From positions 1-64,000 of the forward strand of contig JACOUQ010000037.1 of the NCBI GenBank assembly GCA_016177775.1: a stretch of DNA of 64,000 bases, written 5' to 3'. Numbering within the stretch: position 1 is the first letter of the stretch; every line of letters starts with the position of its first letter. The notes below the pieces were generated by a model. That model was not told the origin of the DNA. It made no database searches and saw only the letters and a program-made list of their open reading frames with translations. Source of the stretch: Geobacter sp. GTDB taxonomy: Bacteria > Desulfobacterota > Desulfuromonadia > Geobacterales > Geobacteraceae. A program made the position numbers and the translations under genes. Below are positions 9,551-18,506 of the stretch, piece after piece.

Positions 9551-9627
9551 CGGTGCGTAGCGCAGCCTGGTAGCGCACTAGACTGGGGGTCTAGTGGTCG
9601 CAAGTTCGAATCTTGTCGCACCGACCA
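9551..9627 (+). tRNA. tRNA-Pro (GGG)
   Basis: Complete cloverleaf with acceptor CGGTGCG/CGCACCG, anticodon stem CTAGA/TCTAG, loop CTGGGGG (anticodon GGG), T-stem and encoded CCA at 9625-9627. It follows the MerR gene after 5 bp and is closed by its own terminator. Confidence 0.95.
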
Positions 9628-9630
9628 TAA

Positions 9631-9672
9631 AAATAAAGGGTTTGCAGATTATCTGCAAACCCTTTATTTTTT
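9631..9672 (+). terminator. Terminator after tRNA-Pro
   Basis: A long perfect stem AAATAAAGGGTTTGCAGAT / ATCTGCAAACCCTTTATTT (9631-9669) ends in a T run. The symmetrical A and T tracts would also let it act on the convergent rtcB transcript. Confidence 0.9.
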
Positions 9673-9697
9673 GCATTTCCCGAATTATGGATTCAAT

Positions 9698-11155
9698 TCA
9701 CCCCTTAATATTCCCAATCGGTACCAGCTTAACCACCCGCCTGCTCAGTCCGGCCAATTCAGTTGCCTCCACCACGTCATCGATGTCCTTGTAGGCGGCG
9801 CCTGCCTCTTCCGCCAACCCGCCGAAAGAGGCGGTCTGCACGTAGATGCCGCGGTACTCCATGTCCTGTTGGAGCTTCTTTCCCCTGAACAGCTTTTTGG
9901 CCTGATGCCGGCTCATGGTCCGGCCGCTGCCGTGGGCGGTGGTGTAGAATGCTTCCTTGCCGCTTTCCACGCCGACCAGGAGGTATGAGCCGGTTTCCAT
10001 GCTTCCGCCGATGATGACCGGTTGGCCGGTTTGGGCGTACTGTCGCGGAAGTCCCTCCATACCCGGCCCGAAGGCCCGGGTCGAGCCCTTGCGGTGCACC
10101 AGCACCTCCTGTTTCTTCCCGTCGATTACGTGGTTTTCCAGCTTGGCAGTGTTATGGGCCACGTCGTAGATCATGTTCATTCCAAGCTCTTCCGGAGACT
10201 TGTGGAACTGGTCTGAAAAGACCTCACGGATCCGGTGCAAAATTACCTGCCGGTTGGCAAAGGCCATGTTGACGGCGCACTTCATGGCCGCAAAGTAATC
10301 CTGTCCCTCATGGGAACGGAACGGCGCGCAGGCCAGCTCCCGGTCATGGACCTTGATGCCGTATTTGCGCTCCATGACGCTCAGGAAGAGCTGGAGGTAG
10401 TCGGTCGCCACCTGGTGGCCGAAACCGCGGCTGCCGCAGTGGAACATGATCACCACCTGGTTTGGGATGGTAAAGCCGAGAGTGCGGGCGAGCTCCTGGT
10501 CGAAGATATTCTCCGGTTTAACCACCTGGATCTCGCAGTAATGGTTGCCGGAACCGAGGGTGCCGATCTGGTCGATACCGCGCTCTATGGCTTTCTGGCT
10601 GACCTTTGCTGCGTCTGCCCCGGCAAAGCACCCCCCTTCCTCGGTCATCTCCAGGTCATCTTGCCAGGCAAAGCCGCGTTTCAGGCACCAGCGCGACCCT
10701 TGTTCCAGGACCTCGCGGAACTCCTCCCGGTTGCACCTGACGAACCCGGTGCAGCCGACGCCGGTGGGGACGCGGTAGAAGAGACCGTCCACCAGGTCGT
10801 GCAGGCGGGGTTTCACCTCATCGTAGGTGAGGTTGGTAAGCACCAGCCGCATGCCGCAGTTGATGTCGAACCCGATGCCGCCGGGGGAGATAACGCCGGT
10901 CTCCGGATCCATGGCCGCCAGGCCGCCGATGGGGAAGCCGTACCCCCAGTGACCGTCAGGCATGCAGAAGGCATACTTGAGAATGCCGGGGAGGCAGGCG
11001 ACATTGGACACCTGGTCGAAGACACCCTGGTCCATTGCGTTAATGAGCTTTTCCGTGGCGTAGATGCGGGCAGGGACGAGCATCCCTTCCTTGTGGGAGC
11101 GGGGGAGTTCCCAGATGGTTTCGGATATCTTCTTGAGTGAAGGGGGGATTGCCAT
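9698..11155 (-). CDS. rtcB: RNA-splicing ligase RtcB
   Basis: GTP- and Mn-dependent ligase joining 2',3'-cyclic phosphate (or 3'-phosphate) and 5'-OH RNA ends; it acts in RNA repair. The 485-residue length fits the family. Metal- and guanylate-binding motifs are all present: FDINCGMRL, GSGNHYCE, MFHCGSRGFGHQV, YDVAHNTAKLE, GSTRAFGPG and TAHGSGRTMSR, the last carrying the guanylated His. It lies 52 bp downstream of an HD-domain gene on the same strand, probably one operon. No archease gene is nearby. Confidence 0.95.
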   Translation of the reverse strand: MAIPPSLKKISETIWELPRSHKEGMLVPARIYATEKLINAMDQGVFDQVSNVACLPGILKYAFCMPDGHWGYGFPIGGLAAMDPETGVISPGGIGFDINCGMRLVLTNLTYDEVKPRLHDLVDGLFYRVPTGVGCTGFVRCNREEFREVLEQGSRWCLKRGFAWQDDLEMTEEGGCFAGADAAKVSQKAIERGIDQIGTLGSGNHYCEIQVVKPENIFDQELARTLGFTIPNQVVIMFHCGSRGFGHQVATDYLQLFLSVMERKYGIKVHDRELACAPFRSHEGQDYFAAMKCAVNMAFANRQVILHRIREVFSDQFHKSPEELGMNMIYDVAHNTAKLENHVIDGKKQEVLVHRKGSTRAFGPGMEGLPRQYAQTGQPVIIGGSMETGSYLLVGVESGKEAFYTTAHGSGRTMSRHQAKKLFRGKKLQQDMEYRGIYVQTASFGGLAEEAGAAYKDIDDVVEATELAGLSRRVVKLVPIGNIKG

Positions 11156-11207
11156 AGGTCACTCCTTGGCGGAAGGGTGTGGGGAACCAGGAATACCTAT
11201 AGCATAC

Positions 11208-11759
11208 TTACAGCACTCCGCAACCAAAGCCGGAGAGCCATGAGTCGAAGAGCTCAACCTTATGGATGCCGAAGCGGGCAAGTCCCTGGCGGACCTGTTC
11301 CACGCTCTTTTCATGGTGGATAGCGCCGGGTTTCTTGGAGTAAAAGAGATCGGCGCAACAGACGATACGCTCTTCAATGGTGACTGGTGACATGTCCCGT
11401 TTTGGGAGGGGAAGGGATTGAAGCCGGATATCCTCGGCAGTGAGGCCTACGCCGATATGGCGCTCGCATACCAGGGCATGGAGCGGTAGTCCTTCGTTCT
11501 CCAGGATTTCCCGGCCATGGATGCCGTGCCGAATGTACGGGTCCGCTCCGATACAGCCGATATCCGGGGCATTGATCCTGCAAATGCCGATATCGTGGAG
11601 CAGGGCCGCTTCCTCAATGAAGCAGAGGCGGTCCTTGGAGAACCCGAGCGGTTTTGCGATAAAGAGGGCCTTTTCGGCAACGCGGCGGCTGTGCTCGCAA
11701 ACTATCTTGAAGGATGCCGGCTCAGGAAAATACTTGTGCAAAAGATCAAGAGCGTTCAT
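11208..11759 (-). CDS. HD-domain phosphohydrolase
   Basis: A 183-residue HD-superfamily protein with the metal ligands in order: HSRRV (about 24), LLHDIGI (about 54-60), HGIHGREI (about 79) and later CADL. Such proteins hydrolyse nucleotides or other phosphate esters; the substrate here is unknown. It is the first gene before rtcB on the minus strand, and only 54 bp separate it from a divergent release-factor-like gene. That suggests, without proving, a role connected to RNA repair or 2',3'-cyclic phosphate metabolism. Confidence 0.85.
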   Translation of the reverse strand: MNALDLLHKYFPEPASFKIVCEHSRRVAEKALFIAKPLGFSKDRLCFIEEAALLHDIGICRINAPDIGCIGADPYIRHGIHGREILENEGLPLHALVCERHIGVGLTAEDIRLQSLPLPKRDMSPVTIEERIVCCADLFYSKKPGAIHHEKSVEQVRQGLARFGIHKVELFDSWLSGFGCGVL

Positions 11760-11813
11760 TATTGCCTCGCGTGGATATGGGGATATTATGAAACATGCGG
11801 GGGGAAAGAGTCA

Positions 11814-12140
11814 ATGAGAGAGACAGAGATCAGGGAATCCGATCTCGTCATCGAGTTCTACCGCGGTTCGGGGCCGGGCGGGCAGCATCGCAACGTGACC
11901 GAAACGGCGGTGCGCATCCGCCACATCCCTACCGGCATAGTAGTCACCGCATCGGAAAGCCGATCCCAGGCCCGCAACCGCGAGGTAGCGTTGGATAGAC
12001 TGAAACAGTCATTGGCGAAAAGGGCGCACAAGCCAAAGCGGCGTTTGCCCACAAGTCCTACCAAGGGATCAGTAGAACGGCGCCTGGATGAAAAGCGTAT
12101 TCAATCCCTGAAGAAAAAGCAAAGGACCTTGCCCGACTGA
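11814..12140 (+). CDS. GGQ-domain release factor-like protein
   Basis: A 108-residue protein consisting of the class I release factor catalytic domain only. The peptidyl-tRNA hydrolysis motif is GSGPGGQHRN (about 20-29), followed by VTETAVRIRHIPTGI and a basic C-terminal tail (LKKKQRTLPD). It lacks the codon-recognition domain, like ArfB/YaeJ and other ribosome-rescue factors, but is shorter than ArfB or PrfH. ATG 11814 is chosen because the upstream in-frame extension has no family similarity. It is divergent from the HD-rtcB pair. RtcB with the release-factor homologue PrfH forms a known ribosome repair pair, so a related role is an attractive inference. Confidence 0.85.
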   Translation: MRETEIRESDLVIEFYRGSGPGGQHRNVTETAVRIRHIPTGIVVTASESRSQARNREVALDRLKQSLAKRAHKPKRRLPTSPTKGSVERRLDEKRIQSLKKKQRTLPD

Positions 12141-12284
12141 GGTAAGTGTCTGTCACACGCCTTCCAGTACACCCCTTGCATACTCCCTAAAATGCCTAAT
12201 TTCTTGACCTTTCCTGCCGTATGGGGTAATGTTGACCGATTTAGATTGACTTGGGGCTTGTCAGTAAATATTTCGGAGCATTGC

Positions 12285-12758
12285 ATGAAGCGCCCCAGCT
12301 GGGACGAATATTTCATGGAGATTACCCATCTCGTGGCGAAACGCTCGACTTGCCTGCGTCGGCAGGTGGGGGCGGTGGTGGTCAAGGACAAGAATATCCT
12401 CGCCACTGGATACAACGGTGCGCCATCCGGTGTTGCCCATTGTCTTGACGTCGGCTGCCTGCGCGAAAAGATGCAGATCCCGTCCGGCGAGCGTCACGAG
12501 CTCTGCCGTGGCCTCCATGCCGAGCAGAACGCCATCATCCAGGCCGCAAAGCATGGCACCAACATAGAGGGAAGCACCCTTTACTGCACCACCATGCCGT
12601 GCATCATCTGCTCGAAGATGGTCATCAATGCCGGTATCCGCAGGATAGTCTACGAGGAAGGGTACCCGGACAAGCTGGCGGAGGAAATGATTACCGAATC
12701 GGGCGTAAAGGTGGAAAAGTTCCAAACTCACCCGGCGAAAGCGGGCGAGGCGCCATGA
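12285..12758 (+). CDS. dCMP deaminase family protein (ComEB-like)
   Basis: A 157-residue zinc-dependent cytidine/deoxycytidylate deaminase. Zinc and catalytic motifs are HAEQNAI and [11 protein letters not shown] (PCxxC). The likely reaction is dCMP to dUMP, supplying thymidylate synthesis. ATG 12285 fits GGAG at 12275-12278 and the family start; an upstream in-frame ATG at 12192 would add 31 unrelated residues. The stop overlaps the nrdR start (ATGA), linking two deoxynucleotide functions in one operon. Confidence 0.9.
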   Translation: MKRPSWDEYFMEITHLVAKRSTCLRRQVGAVVVKDKNILATGYNGAPSGVAHCLDVGCLREKMQIPSGERHELCRGLHAEQNAIIQAAKHGTNIEGSTLYCTTMPCIICSKMVINAGIRRIVYEEGYPDKLAEEMITESGVKVEKFQTHPAKAGEAP

Positions 12759-13207
12759 AATGCCCGTTCTGCGCCAATCATGACAGCAAGGTGGTTGATT
12801 CCCGTCCGGACAAGGGTGGAACTACCATCCGCCGCCGTCGTGAATGCGAATCGTGCGGCCGCCGTTTCACCACCCACGAAAGGGTGGAGGAGGTCCTTCC
12901 CCAGGTCATAAAGCGTGACGGCCGCCGCGAGCCGTTCGACAGGCTGAAGCTTGTGGCCGGCATCCAGAAGGCATGCGAGAAGCGTCCGGTCTCGGTGGAG
13001 ACTGTCGAGCAGATGGTGGACCGCCTTGAGCTGAGGCTCCAGGAGTCCGGCGAGAGGGAAGTCCCGAGCACCACCCTCGGCGAATGGGTCATGCAGGAGC
13101 TGCACGATATCGACCAGGTGGCCTACGTCCGTTTCGCCTCGGTCTACCGCTCCTTCAAGGACATAAACGAGTTCATGGTGGAGCTCAAGGATTTGTTGAA
13201 GAAATAG
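12755..13207 (+). CDS. nrdR: Ribonucleotide reductase repressor NrdR
   Basis: A 150-residue zinc-ribbon/ATP-cone repressor that senses ATP/dATP and represses ribonucleotide reductase genes. The zinc ribbon is CPFC...CESCGRRF (3-34) and the ATP-cone follows from about 49 ([16 protein letters not shown]). Length is standard. It overlaps the dCMP deaminase by 4 bp and is followed after 2 bp by ribD, an arrangement common in bacteria. Confidence 0.96.
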   Translation: MKCPFCANHDSKVVDSRPDKGGTTIRRRRECESCGRRFTTHERVEEVLPQVIKRDGRREPFDRLKLVAGIQKACEKRPVSVETVEQMVDRLELRLQESGEREVPSTTLGEWVMQELHDIDQVAYVRFASVYRSFKDINEFMVELKDLLKK

Positions 13208-13209
13208 GG

Positions 13210-14316
13210 ATGAAACACTTCAACGAACAGATGATGCGCCGGGCCCTGGTGCTGGCGCGACGCGGTGTCGGCAGGACCAGCCCGAATCCGGCAGTCGGGT
13301 GCGTCGTTGTCAAGGATGGCGCGATTATCGGTGAAGGGTGGCACCGCAAGGCCGGAACGCCGCACGCCGAAGTGCATGCCTTGTTGGCCGCAGGTGAGAA
13401 CGCCTGTGGTGCCGATGTTTATGTCACCCTGGAGCCCTGCTCCCATCACGGGAAGACCCCGCCATGCGCCGATGCGCTGGTGGCGGCCGGAGTAGGGCAG
13501 GTATTCGCCGGAATGGTCGATCCCAACCCCAAGGTCTCGGGGAAGGGTCTGGCGAGGCTCCGCCAGGCAGGAATAGCTGTTCACGAAGGGTTGCTGGAAA
13601 AGGAGTGCCGCCAGATCAACGAGCCGTTCATCAAGCATGTGGCCACCGGCATGCCGTTCGTGATCTGCAAGAGCGCCATGACCCTGGACGGTAAAATTGC
13701 CACGGCAAGCGGCGATTCCAAGTGGATAACTTCTGACAAATCGCGCAGATATGTCCACAGCCTTCGAGCAGTGGTTGATGCAGTAATGGTAGGGTCCGGG
13801 ACCGTGGAAGTCGACGACCCGCTCCTTACGGCTCGCATTCCCAACGGGCGTGACCCGATGCGGGTGATTGTGGACTCGCGCCTGCGCATAGCCCCGAAGG
13901 CTCGGCTGCTGCAAGTCGAATCCACTGCCAGCACCGTCATTGCAACCGTATCCGATGATGCCGCTAAAATTGCCAGGCTGGAAAAAGCGGGGGCCAGTGT
14001 CGTCCGTTGTTCAGAAAAAGATGGCAGGGTCGATCTGGTCGATCTCATGCACCGCCTTGGCGCCATGCAGGTGCAGTCCATCCTTCTGGAAGGGGGTAGC
14101 GAACTGGCAGGCGAGATGCTGCGCAGCGGGCTCATCGACAAGTTTCTCCTCTTCTATGCCCCCAAACTCGTGGGAGGCGGGGGAAAAGGACCGTTCGGCG
14201 GGGCCGGGGTCGAGAAGATTGCCGATGCTTCCATGCTCCGGGAGATTTCAGTAAGGCGTTTCGATGAAGATATCCTGATTACGGCCTATCCGGAGATGCA
14301 ATGTTCACGGGACTGA
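13210..14316 (+). CDS. ribD: Riboflavin biosynthesis deaminase/reductase RibD
   Basis: Bifunctional enzyme of 368 residues: the N-terminal deaminase converts the GTP-derived diaminopyrimidine and the C-terminal reductase reduces its ribosyl side chain. The deaminase zinc site is HAEVHALLAAG and LEPCSHHGKTPPC (about 50-85). The reductase begins at about 147 (FVICKSAMTLDGKIA) with a GGSELAGEML loop near the end. ATG 13210 is used, with GAAATAGGG just upstream. It overlaps ribE by 16 bp, so the riboflavin genes are translationally coupled. Confidence 0.95.
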   Translation: MKHFNEQMMRRALVLARRGVGRTSPNPAVGCVVVKDGAIIGEGWHRKAGTPHAEVHALLAAGENACGADVYVTLEPCSHHGKTPPCADALVAAGVGQVFAGMVDPNPKVSGKGLARLRQAGIAVHEGLLEKECRQINEPFIKHVATGMPFVICKSAMTLDGKIATASGDSKWITSDKSRRYVHSLRAVVDAVMVGSGTVEVDDPLLTARIPNGRDPMRVIVDSRLRIAPKARLLQVESTASTVIATVSDDAAKIARLEKAGASVVRCSEKDGRVDLVDLMHRLGAMQVQSILLEGGSELAGEMLRSGLIDKFLLFYAPKLVGGGGKGPFGGAGVEKIADASMLREISVRRFDEDILITAYPEMQCSRD

Positions 14317-14945
14317 TCGAACAGATAGGGCGTGTGCGGCTGCTCGAACGTACCGGTGAAGCTGCCCGGCTGACGGTTGATGCCGGCTTCCCTGCTGGAG
14401 AGGTGGCAATCGGCGACTCGGTGGCGATCAACGGCGTCTGCCTGACGGTCACGCGGATAGAGGGTGATAGGCTCACCTTCGATGTTTCCCCCGAGACCAT
14501 CGATCGCACCGCTTTCAGGCATTTAAGGCCAGGAGTGCCGGTCAACCTGGAACGGGCGCTCCGTCTCTCCGACCGGCTGGGTGGGCACATCGTCTCAGGA
14601 CACGTGGATTGTATAGCCGCGATCATCCGCCGAAGGGATGTCTCCGGCAACACAGTGATTTCCTTCCGTATGCCGGTTGAGTTCGCCAGGTACGTCGTGG
14701 GAAAGGGCTCTGTGGCGATAGACGGCATCAGCTTGACTGTCAATGACGTGACCAGCGACGGATTCTCGGTCAACATCATCCCCCATACCGCCGCCAGCAC
14801 CACGCTTCAGTATCTGAAGGTCGGGGATGAGGTCAATATCGAGACAGACATCCTGGGGAAATACGTCGAGAGACTTTTTTCCCATGGTGCCGGCAAGAAG
14901 GCAACGCTTACGATGGGAAAACTGATCGAGAGCGGATTTGCATAA
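14301..14945 (+). CDS. ribE: Riboflavin synthase alpha chain
   Basis: Dismutates two 6,7-dimethyl-8-ribityllumazine molecules to riboflavin. At 214 residues it has the two tandem lumazine-binding barrels: MFTGLIEQIGRV (1-12) with NGVCLTV in the first, and SGHVDCIA (about 99) with DGISLTVND in the second. The start lies inside the end of ribD. Confidence 0.95.
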   Translation: MFTGLIEQIGRVRLLERTGEAARLTVDAGFPAGEVAIGDSVAINGVCLTVTRIEGDRLTFDVSPETIDRTAFRHLRPGVPVNLERALRLSDRLGGHIVSGHVDCIAAIIRRRDVSGNTVISFRMPVEFARYVVGKGSVAIDGISLTVNDVTSDGFSVNIIPHTAASTTLQYLKVGDEVNIETDILGKYVERLFSHGAGKKATLTMGKLIESGFA

Positions 14946-14961
14946 ATAGCAGGTAATGGTT

Positions 14962-14993
14962 TTAAACTCACAACTCACTATTCACCTTTCACG
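14962..14993. repeat. CACTATTCACCTTTCAC intergenic repeat fragment
   Basis: The 57-bp ribE-ribBA gap carries CTCACTATTCACCTTTCAC, the reverse complement type of the short repeat seen after pheS. It directly precedes GGGGTTAGAA and the ribBA start. No riboswitch-like structure was recognised here. Confidence 0.4.
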
Positions 14994-15002
14994 GGGTTAG
15001 AA

Positions 15003-16205
15003 ATGCCGTTATCAAGGATAGAAGACGTAATCGAGGACATCCGCCAAGGGAAGATGGTGATCCTGGTGGATGACGAGGACCGGGAGAACGAAGGGGACCT
15101 CACCATGGCCGCCGAGAAGGTTACCCCCGAGGCGATAAATTTCATGGCAAGGTTCGGCCGGGGGCTTATCTGCCTTACCATGACCGAAGAGAAGTGCGAT
15201 GCGTTGCAGCTCCCCCCCATGGTGGAGAGCAACACTTCATCCTTCGGCACCGCTTTCACCGTATCCATTGAAGCGAAGCAGGGTGTGACCACCGGCATAT
15301 CCGCTGCTGACCGCGCACATACCATACTGACCGCCGTTGCCGACGATGCGCGACCGGATGACCTCGCCCGACCAGGCCATGTTTTTCCCCTTCGTGCCCG
15401 TAATGGCGGGGTGCTGGTACGCACCGGCCAGACTGAGGGGTCCGTGGACCTGGCCCGCCTGGCGGGACTCAAGCAGGCCGGGGTAATCTGCGAGATCATG
15501 AACGATGACGGCACCATGGCCCGGATGCCGGAGTTGAAAAAGTTCGCCGTTGAGCATGGATTGAAGATCTGCACCATTGCTGACTTGGTCGCCTATCGCA
15601 TGAAGCACGAGAGCCTGGTACGGCGGGCCGCCGACGTGGCTCTCCCCACCGATTACGGCGATTTTCGTGCCGTGGCCTATGAGAACGATGTGGACAGGCA
15701 GGAGCACCTTGCCATCGTCAAAGGGGAAATCGACCCGGACAAGCCGGTTCTCGTCCGCGTCCACTCCGAGTGCATGACAGGCGACGTCTTCGGAAGCCTC
15801 CGCTGCGACTGCGGCGAACAGCTGCACCTCGCCATGCAGATGATCGACGAGGAAGGGTCCGGCGTCATCCTCTACATGCGGCAGGAGGGGCGCGGAATCG
15901 GTCTTCTCAACAAGCTCAAGGCCTATGCTCTTCAGGACCAGGGTAAGGACACGGTGGAGGCCAACCTGGCCCTCGGCTTCAAGCCAGACCTGCGCGATTA
16001 CGGTATCGGCGCCCAGATACTGGTCAATCTCGGGGTGAGGAAGATCAGGCTCATGACAAACAACCCGCGCAAGGTGGTGGGTCTCGAAGGATACGGCATC
16101 AACATCGTAGAACGTGTACAGATCGAGGCGACGCCAACCAAGAGCAACATCAGATATCTGAAGGCAAAACGGGAAAAACTCGGACACCTTTTGGAAAATA
16201 TTTAG
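15003..16205 (+). CDS. ribBA: Bifunctional DHBP synthase / GTP cyclohydrolase II
   Basis: Supplies both riboflavin precursors. The N-terminal half (about 1-200) is 3,4-dihydroxy-2-butanone-4-phosphate synthase with the acidic motif [11 protein letters not shown]. The C-terminal half (about 207-400) is GTP cyclohydrolase II with its zinc site [19 protein letters not shown] and the substrate loop RQEGRGIGL. The length of 400 residues is typical of the fused enzyme. It is followed 9 bp later by ribH. Confidence 0.96.
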   Translation: MPLSRIEDVIEDIRQGKMVILVDDEDRENEGDLTMAAEKVTPEAINFMARFGRGLICLTMTEEKCDALQLPPMVESNTSSFGTAFTVSIEAKQGVTTGISAADRAHTILTAVADDARPDDLARPGHVFPLRARNGGVLVRTGQTEGSVDLARLAGLKQAGVICEIMNDDGTMARMPELKKFAVEHGLKICTIADLVAYRMKHESLVRRAADVALPTDYGDFRAVAYENDVDRQEHLAIVKGEIDPDKPVLVRVHSECMTGDVFGSLRCDCGEQLHLAMQMIDEEGSGVILYMRQEGRGIGLLNKLKAYALQDQGKDTVEANLALGFKPDLRDYGIGAQILVNLGVRKIRLMTNNPRKVVGLEGYGINIVERVQIEATPTKSNIRYLKAKREKLGHLLENI

Positions 16206-16214
16206 GAGGGAATC

Positions 16215-16679
16215 ATGCCCAAATTCATCGAAGGAAAGCTGGACGGCAAGGGATTGAGGTTCGGCATCGTGGTCGGCCGTTTCAACAGCTTCATATCGGA
16301 GCGGCTGCTGGAGGGTACGTTGGACTGCCTGGTGCGTCACGGTGTTCAGGACCTTAACATCACGGTCGCCCGTGTGCCGGGCTCGTTCGAGATTCCGTTG
16401 GCAGCGGGGAAAATGGCCAAATCAGGACGCTATGACGCCGTAATCTGCCTGGGCGCGGTGATCCGCGGTGCCACGCCTCATTTCGATTACGTAGCATCGG
16501 AGGTCTCCAAGGGAGTCGCGTCCGTGTCGCTGGAAACCGGCGTTCCGGTCATCTTCGGAGTTCTGACCACCGATACCATCGAGCAGGCGGTGGAGCGGGC
16601 CGGCACCAAGGCTGGCAACAAGGGATTCGAGGCGGCCATGACCGCCATAGAGACCGCCAACGTGCTGAAGGGGTTATAG
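16215..16679 (+). CDS. ribH: 6,7-dimethyl-8-ribityllumazine synthase
   Basis: Condenses the pyrimidine and butanone phosphate to lumazine, the step before riboflavin synthase. The protein has 154 residues and typical motifs: [47 protein letters not shown] and [11 protein letters not shown]. The start is preceded by AGGAGG at 16204-16209. Only 1 bp separates it from nusB. Confidence 0.96.
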   Translation: MPKFIEGKLDGKGLRFGIVVGRFNSFISERLLEGTLDCLVRHGVQDLNITVARVPGSFEIPLAAGKMAKSGRYDAVICLGAVIRGATPHFDYVASEVSKGVASVSLETGVPVIFGVLTTDTIEQAVERAGTKAGNKGFEAAMTAIETANVLKGL

Positions 16680-16680
16680 G

Positions 16681-17091
16681 ATGGGACTGCGCAGGAAGGC
16701 TCGGGAGCTGGCCCTTCAGGCCCTGTATGCCATAGAGATTGAGCCGGCTGGTATTAAAAAATCCGAGAGCTTCTGGGAAGCTTTCGAGGCTGAGGCCCAT
16801 GTATTGGCCTTTGCTCGGGAACTGGTCCAGGGGGTCATCGCCAACCGGGAGGAGTTGGACCGGGTGATTGCCGAGAAGTCCAGGAACTGGTCACTTTCCC
16901 GAATGGCGAAGATCGACCTGAACATTCTTCGTCTGGCTGCCTATGAGCTTCTGCATCGCCCCGACATACCGAAGAACGTCACCATCAACGAGGCGATCGA
17001 GATTGCCAAGATCTTCGGCACCGAGGACTCGCCGGCATTCGTTAACGGCATATTGGATGAGATAGCTTCCGGCTTGCCGGACAAGCAGTGA
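16681..17091 (+). CDS. nusB: Transcription antitermination protein NusB
   Basis: A 136-residue RNA-binding protein that works with S10 (NusE) in rRNA antitermination. It starts [18 protein letters not shown], as NusB does, with the C-terminal motif [24 protein letters not shown]. The ribH-nusB order is widespread. hom follows after 21 bp and may share the transcript. Confidence 0.95.
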   Translation: MGLRRKARELALQALYAIEIEPAGIKKSESFWEAFEAEAHVLAFARELVQGVIANREELDRVIAEKSRNWSLSRMAKIDLNILRLAAYELLHRPDIPKNVTINEAIEIAKIFGTEDSPAFVNGILDEIASGLPDKQ

Positions 17092-17112
17092 AATGTATTG
17101 GAGCGAGGGAAC

Positions 17113-18423
17113 ATGAAACAGATAAATGTGGGTCTCATAGGCTTCGGCACCATTGGCACCGGAGTCGCCAAGATGCTGATGCAGAACAGCCGGGTGATCA
17201 CCGATAAACTCGGGGCCAATCTGGTTCTCCGGAAGATCGCTGACCTGGACATCACCACTGACCGGGGGATTCAAGTCCCTGACGGCGTGCTCACCACCAA
17301 TGTCAACGAGATCATCAATAACCCGGAGATCGACATCGTTATCGAGCTGGTGGGGGGCTATGAGCCTGCCCGGAGCTTCGTGCTGAAGGCCATCGCCAAT
17401 GGCAAGCATGTGGTCACCGCCAACAAGGCGCTGCTGGCCGTTCACGGCGAGGAGATCTACGCGGCAGCCAAGGACAGGGGAGTGGAAGTCCTCTACGAAG
17501 CCGCCGTCGGCGGCGGCATTCCGGTTCTTTCCGCCATCAAGGGGAACATGGCCGGGAACAACTTCAGCACTGTCCTCGGCATCCTGAACGGCACCTGCAA
17601 CTACATCCTGACCAAGATGACCCGCGAGGGGGCCGACTTCGCCGCGACCCTGAAAATGGCCCAGGAGCTAGGGTATGCGGAGGCCGATCCCACCTTTGAC
17701 ATCGAGGGAATCGACACGGCCCACAAACTCTCCATCCTGCTCTCCCTCTGCTTCGGCACCAGGGTCGAGTTCAAGGAGATCTCCACCGAAGGGATCAGCG
17801 CCATCTCCGCCATTGACATCGCCTTTGCCCGCGACTTCGGCTACAAAATCAAGCTCCTGGCCATCGGCAAGCGTGATGGCGACAGGATCGAGGCAAGGGT
17901 CCATCCGACCATGATCCCGGTCAACTACCCCCTGGCCGACGTGGACGGCGCATTCAACGCCATCCGCCTCACCGGCGATTTCGTCGGCCCGGTCATGTTC
18001 TACGGCCGCGGAGCCGGGATGGACGCCACGGCCAGCGCCATTGTCGGCGACCTGGTCAGCATCTCCCGCAACATTGTCGCCGGCATCAGCCGCAGAAGTG
18101 CGCCGCTCGGCTATTTGGACAACAGTATCAAGCAGCTGGCGATAAAGCCGATGCACGAGATCGTCAGCAAGTACTATCTCCGCTTCACTGTGGTGGACCG
18201 CCCCGGCGTCCTTGCCAAGATCGCCGGTGTCCTCGGCACCCACGGCATCAGCATCGAGTCCATGTTCCAGAAGGGGAGAAGCCAGGAAGAGTCGGTCTCC
18301 ATAGTCATCAAGACCCATGACGCCCGCGAGGGGAACGTGCGCGCGGCCCTGGCCGAGATCGACGGCTTCGACATCGTGATGGAGAAGAGCAACCTGATCA
18401 GAATCGAGGATAATCTCGAATAG
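17113..18423 (+). CDS. hom: Homoserine dehydrogenase
   Basis: Reduces aspartate semialdehyde to homoserine, feeding threonine and methionine synthesis. It has 436 residues: an NAD(P)-binding Rossmann motif GLIGFGTIGTG at the N-terminus, catalytic region with GILNGTCNYIL and AYAEADPT-like ELGYAEADP, and a C-terminal ACT domain (about 352-430, starting RFTVVDRPGVLAKI) that usually mediates threonine feedback. ATG 17113 follows GAGGGA and is preferred to TTG 17098. A terminator follows. Confidence 0.96.
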   Translation: MKQINVGLIGFGTIGTGVAKMLMQNSRVITDKLGANLVLRKIADLDITTDRGIQVPDGVLTTNVNEIINNPEIDIVIELVGGYEPARSFVLKAIANGKHVVTANKALLAVHGEEIYAAAKDRGVEVLYEAAVGGGIPVLSAIKGNMAGNNFSTVLGILNGTCNYILTKMTREGADFAATLKMAQELGYAEADPTFDIEGIDTAHKLSILLSLCFGTRVEFKEISTEGISAISAIDIAFARDFGYKIKLLAIGKRDGDRIEARVHPTMIPVNYPLADVDGAFNAIRLTGDFVGPVMFYGRGAGMDATASAIVGDLVSISRNIVAGISRRSAPLGYLDNSIKQLAIKPMHEIVSKYYLRFTVVDRPGVLAKIAGVLGTHGISIESMFQKGRSQEESVSIVIKTHDAREGNVRAALAEIDGFDIVMEKSNLIRIEDNLE

Positions 18424-18450
18424 AAGGGTTGAGTGATATTCTGGAAAACG

Positions 18451-18486
18451 AAAGGCCGGGCAATTGATGTCCGGCCTTTCTTATTT
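18451..18486 (+). terminator. Terminator after hom
   Basis: Stem AAAGGCCGG (18451-18459) / CCGGCCTTT (18471-18479) followed by a T-rich stretch. It lies between hom and the convergent HAD phosphatase gene. Confidence 0.75.
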
Positions 18487-18506
18487 CTGATTTCGTGACT
18501 GGTTTT

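Noticed and set aside
10235-11140. 301-residue plus-strand ORF opposite rtcB
   Set aside because: Shadow of the RtcB gene, whose active-site motifs are complete.
13150-15003. FMN riboswitch before the riboflavin genes
   Set aside because: nrdR and ribD are 2 bp apart and the ribE-ribBA gap is 57 bp, too short and without the conserved RFN elements.
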